Assembly: GCA_030490835.1 (NCBI GenBank)
Contig: CM059977.1
Span: 34,927,676 to 34,991,675, forward strand
Direction: 5' to 3'
Origin: Annona cherimola
Lineage: Eukaryota; Streptophyta; Magnoliopsida; Magnoliales; Annonaceae
Length of the DNA stretch: 64,000 nucleotides
The notes under the pieces are model-generated. The model worked only from the letters and a program-made list of their open reading frames with translations. It had not been told where the DNA came from and made no database searches. Within the stretch, counting starts at the first letter, position 1. Each line of letters begins with the position of its first letter. Position numbers and translations under genes: made by a program. This document shows, one piece after another, positions 60,097-64,000 of the stretch.

Positions 60097-60242
60097 AAGA
60101 CAACCAATTAAATACACATTTTTTTTCCCGAAGGACCGAGCAAGCATATATTCGGACCGCAACTTCATTTAATGCTCTTTTAAAGCAACCATCATTATGT
60201 TGCCGGTGATAGCGTGAAAGCAGGAACTTAGTTGCATGCGCT

Positions 60243-60560
60243 GCATGCTCCCGGGCGCATACACTTATTTTTTTTTATTTTTTATTTTTATTTTTTTCAT
60301 AAACTTGTTAGCCCGAGTGTATTTAACGTATATATCAATTTTTACCATTTTTGGAGTATTTTAGATATTTATTTTTTATTTTTGAAAATTAGTAGCATCT
60401 GATTTTCAAAAATTAAAAATAAATATCTAAAAATCTCCAAAAATTGTAAAAATTGACATACAGATTAAATACACTCGGGCTAACAAGTTTATGAAAAAAA
60501 TTTCAAAATAAATAAATAAATAAATAAGTGTATGTGCCCAAGCATGCTCCCGGGAGCATA
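60243..60560. mobile_element. Foldback element F6
   Basis: A 318-bp palindrome. Ends GCATGCTCCCGGGCGCAT and, reversed, ATGCTCCCGGGAGCATGC. Both arms carry TTCATAAACTTGTTAGCCCG and AGTGTATTTAA; the GTTAGCCCGAG word is unique to this copy yet present in both of its arms. ATGCTCCCGGGAGCAT is a perfect palindrome. Confidence 0.82.
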
Positions 60561-60669
60561 AGATCAGAATTCGTGAAACCAAATAAGTTCAGCATCTTAT
60601 GTACTTTACATCAATCTCTTCTAAAATAAAATATGTGTATTCTATTTGAAGTCAAATTTCATATCACAA

Positions 60670-60765
60670 GCCTTGCTAGCACAAATGGCATCACACCATG
60701 GCTGGTGCCCCATTAGGCAGGGATTTGATTCCCACCTCTTGTAGCACATATACAATTAATTGAAA
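60670..60765 (+). mobile_element. SINE-like fragment
   Basis: CTAGCACAAATGGCA resembles an A box and GGGATTTGATTCCCACC a B box about 45 bp later, as in the SINE at 9961. No clear tail or TSD. Confidence 0.45.
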
Positions 60766-61099
60766 CCACATAATTGATTGCATAAAATAATTATAATATA
60801 AAATATATTACTATTGAATCAAAATCAATCTCAAAGTAAAATCCTACTTGCCTTTATAGGAGGAAAAAAAAGTTCTCCTTCAGTATCTTAGCTTCCCAAA
60901 TGTTTCTTTCGGATACCTAAATTCATTAACTCCCAAACCCGATTTATAAAAGCTTATTTAGCTTATAAGAGACAGAGACAAAGAGATAAAACAAATTTAA
61001 GTCGGAAGCCCCTACTCAAACCTGATGTGCACCAAGTGCTTGTCGTTAAGAGCACTGTAATCACCAGTTTAATTAAAATTTACCGAGACACATTAAAGC
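60766..61099. other. Intergenic, nothing recognised
   Basis: No gene or element end recognised. Confidence 0.4.
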
Positions 61100-61179
61100 T
61101 ACCACTATGCGGGTGATAGTGTAGAACAACGGTGAGTCGAGTCGAATCCATAGAGAGGCTATATAATTTTTAAATTATT

Positions 61180-61375
61180 TTAAGCAAAAAGAGAAAAGTG
61201 AAAGAGAGTATAAAGAAGAGAAAGAAAGAAATTAGAGATAAAGGAGAAGAAATTAGAGATAAAGAAAAAAAAATTAGAGAGAGAAAAGAAAGGAGAATTA
61301 GAAAGAGAAAGAAAGAAGAGAGAGAAAGTAGATAAATAAGAGAGAGAAAGAGACCGAGAAAGAAGAGGAGAAATT
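61180..61375 (+). repeat. GA-rich microsatellite-like tract
   Basis: Runs of GAGAAAG and ATTAGAGATAAAG words; a hydrophobic minus-strand open frame here is a by-product. Confidence 0.85.
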
Positions 61376-61728
61376 GCAATTAACTAAAATTAAATCTAAA
61401 TTAGGACAGTAATTTAAAGACTACATAATTAAAATTTAATTTACGAAAACAGGAATAAAAATTGCATTAAACTTAATTTGAAAATTACAATGCATAAAGC
61501 GGTAAATCTATGCTAAATATTACAAATCTAAAATTAGCAACTACAAATCATAAAAAAAACTATAATTAAAAGAAAATTTATTTACCCCAATTCCTGCTCG
61601 AAAACCACTCTCTTTGATAAGCAATCCGAACCCTTGGAGCTTTTTCTTACTTGGCAAAGGTCCCACCCAAATGGGCCTCACTTCAAGTGATGGGAGAGTG
61701 TTGTGTCTTTTTGGGATGAGTGGAGGGC

Positions 61729-61780
61729 ATTTATAGATGTGGGAGGGACCCAACGACCAAGTTTAAATCCGATGTGGGAT
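61729..61780 (-). promoter_or_regulatory. snRNA-type USE and TATA box in module P2
   Basis: On the minus strand ATCCCACATCG (61770-61780) is followed after 34 bp by TATAAAT (61729-61735), nearly the same spacing as at 58353. Confidence 0.55.
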
Positions 61781-63575
61781 TCTCATTTTGGATGTAACTG
61801 TAGCTGCTCGTTGCCTGTTTCTTCACCTTTCTGCTGCCGTGAATGGGTTCGGTTGCTGATGGAATTCTTGCCAACTCAATTTCTGCTGGCAAAATTTTCC
61901 TGACCCAAAAATTTATTCGGGTTTTTCGCCGCCTCTTTCCTATTTCTTCCGCCACCAAAATCTGGGCTTTCCTTTGCTACTCGTTTGATGACTTCATCAA
62001 TGTACATTATACCCTTGCCCTTGTAAACTTCTGGTGGTTTACAATCACGAACAGCAGCAGCAGCGAACTGATGCACCCTTTGCTTATCAATGCCAGTACA
62101 GCATACTATGTTGGGTTTAAAACAAAACACACGGATAGCAGGTGGCACAGTGAGTTCAACCTCATGACTATAACCCAATTTCAGATAAAGCATTCGGCCT
62201 TCTGCTTCAGCTCTTGCTTTAAATCCAACTCCCACAATTTTGAGAAACCGAAAGAATTTAGCCTCCATTTGCAGCTTTAACCGCTAGCCGCTAGAACATT
62301 GAGTATCTGTAGTGCTGGCTTGATGAATTCAAGCTCTCCTCGATAAGGCAGAGGTCAAGGGTGAAGAGGGAGATAGGTTGTGGCGGCGGCGTCAAGGGGT
62401 CGACAACAGGGCAGACAAGGTACTTTACAGTGGTGCATTAAAGGTAGAGCAGGGAGGTGAAAAATGGGAGGGAGAATGGAAGCTGGGAGGTGAGGAAAAG
62501 GGGCTGCTATTGATTGCTGAAAATTGGGTGTCGAACGAAGATGCTGAATCGGTGGTGAAACAGAAGAAGACCTGCTTGATTTGTTGCTGCCTGTAAATTT
62601 TTAGAATAGCCAGTTGGAATTTGATGTTTCAACAGAGGATCTTTCCAGGCTTGACTGCTGATCGGCGGTGAGCAGCAGCTATAGGATTTCTGATTTGGAG
62701 AAGATGATGGGTTTGGGTTTCAGATTGTCGTTCGTTATTGGAAAATGGGATTGGGGAAGCTTTTGGGCGACAGCGGCGGGTAGAAGCTTGGTTCGAAAAT
62801 AGGAAAGGGCCAAAGCTTGGATTTAGAGAGGATGGAAGACGGGCTCAATGGCTGAAATTTCTGGTTCATGGCTTAGCAGAAATTGAGTTTGGGCGATGAA
62901 TCGATTTTTGCTTTTGGGCTGCTAGTTTTTTTCGGTGGGCTGCAAATGGGTGGATTGCTTGGTTTCGGGATGCAGAGGAGGCAACTAATTTTGTTTTGGT
63001 GCTGCTGTTAGAGGAGTCTGGATTTGGTTTTGCTTGGTCGGTGATGGTGAGTTTTCCAGCTGTAGAAAACCGATCAAACGCTGGTTGCTTAGCGCTAGGA
63101 AATCATTTGGATTATTGCAGCTGGAAATTGGAAAACGGAACTGGGGAAGATGGCTGGTTGCAAACACGATCGGTGCTGCCATTTTGCTGCTGGTTTGCTT
63201 CGCTGCTGGATTGGTGATCTAGGATTTCCATATGGTGTTCTTTGCTTGTGGGTTTTAGGTGTTGGCTTGGATGAAAATGGGTGATAGCCTTGGTCAACGC
63301 TGGTGGAGATGGTGGCTTTAATGGCTGCCGAATCGTGGCTGCTAAATTTGGGGAAGATGGAGATGGGTTGAAGCAGTGGAGAGAAAGGAGCTGACTGAAA
63401 TCGGTGATGAAGTGTTGCTATTTTAGGAAGATTTTGCCGTTTAGAGAAGGAAGGGGATTTGGGCGAGTTGTTTGGCCAGCTTAGAGAAGACGGGATGCCT
63501 GCTGCCGAGTTTGGGGAAGATGGAGCACCATAACAGGTGCTCCGGTGGTGCATGAAAATCCGGTGTTCTTGCAAT

Positions 63576-64000
63576 GTATTTTAAGTACGAATTTAAATAT
63601 TAATTCGTTGATAAATAATTTTGATATTATCATCTTAATTTTAATTCATCTAAATATTATAGTCTACTTTATTTCACGTATTTTTTTATAATTATAGTTA
63701 TATATTTATGATTTTTCCAATTAAATGATTTTATACATTTGCCCAAATTATATTAATAAACTAATACACATTTCAACATTAAAATTTTCTAGGGGATTGA
63801 ATTATAATTTTATATTTTCAAGAATGTTGCAAAATGACCCATTTTATTAAAGACTCTACCAAAAATATGATTTTCATAAAATTCCACTTAAAATATGTAT
63901 TTAATTAATATTTTAATATTTAACAGTGTGAATTTAATATGAAAATAAATGAAAATTTTTAGACTTATCAAAACCCTAGACCTCTAAGACATTCGGATGA
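63576..64000. other. AT-rich sequence, nothing recognised
   Basis: No gene or element end recognised up to the window edge. Confidence 0.4.

Larger units (their letters stand above)
61100..63575 (-). repeat. LTR-like non-coding module P2, inverted relative to P1
   Basis: Read on the minus strand: a GCAAGAACACC start near 63565, a GC-richer region with CAGCAGC words, the USE-TATA pair at 61729-61780, a CT-rich tract (61180-61370), then TTCGACTCGACTCACC near 61140. The last word resembles the GTCGAATCCA motif near the ends of many plant Ty3 LTRs. Several open frames of 60-160 codons inside are low-complexity and not genes. No TSD found. Confidence 0.5.

Noticed and set aside
63095..63574. 159-codon minus-strand open frame
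   Set aside because: Low-complexity S/P/Q-rich reading within the LTR-like module P2; several overlapping frames are equally open.

Overview
The window is nuclear DNA of a flowering plant, most likely a eudicot. It is AT-rich, has no intact host gene that I can recognise, and is almost wholly transposable elements in several stages of decay. The plant assignment rests on Athila/Tat-type Ty3 retroelements primed by tRNA-Asp, a Ty1/copia remnant, plant L1 elements ending in an RNase H domain, a hAT transposase of the RICESLEEPER type, a Pack-MULE carrying an LRR receptor-kinase fragment, and Pol III-type SINEs. I cannot name the species.

Layout. 1-11 kb holds small elements: MITE-like AT-rich repeats, a decayed DPH1-like gene fragment, two SINEs, foldback (palindromic) elements, a short hAT derivative and a MULE MITE. 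11.3-13.1 kb is a solo Ty3 LTR with a perfect 5-bp target-site duplication (TSD). 13.9-45.75 kb is one nested stack. Athila-like element A (minus strand, TSD CTCTC) was split twice: by element B (minus, TSD GTGTA, the only one with gag-protease-RT-RNase H-integrase) inside its second ORF, and by element C (plus, TSD GAAAC, no intact ORF) inside its gag-pol ORF. B was in turn hit by a 3.3-kb solo LTR (TSD AGTCC) in gag, and C by a hAT transposon. 46.3-47.9 kb is another solo Athila-type LTR (TSD CTTTG). 48.5-53.1 kb is a truncated copia element whose 5' LTR contains a Pack-MULE (9-bp TSD TGAATTATT) that captured a HAIKU2-like LRR receptor-kinase segment. 53.1-64 kb holds foldback elements, two 5'-truncated L1 copies with long TSDs, a 106-bp tandem repeat, and two inverted copies of a long non-coding LTR-like module with an snRNA-type USE plus TATA box.

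How the parts relate. A, B and C all keep a tRNA-Asp-like primer site and a GGGAGGCAAC motif after ORF1. B is the only one with a recognisable polymerase set, so relatives of B could have mobilised the gag-only A and the ORF-less C. All reading frames here carry stops or frameshifts, and I see no element that looks competent to move today. The least explained signals are a family of foldback elements whose two arms match each other better than they match other copies, and an array of GGCGCCTAGGCGCC palindromes spaced near whole helical turns in the U3 of two different LTR types.
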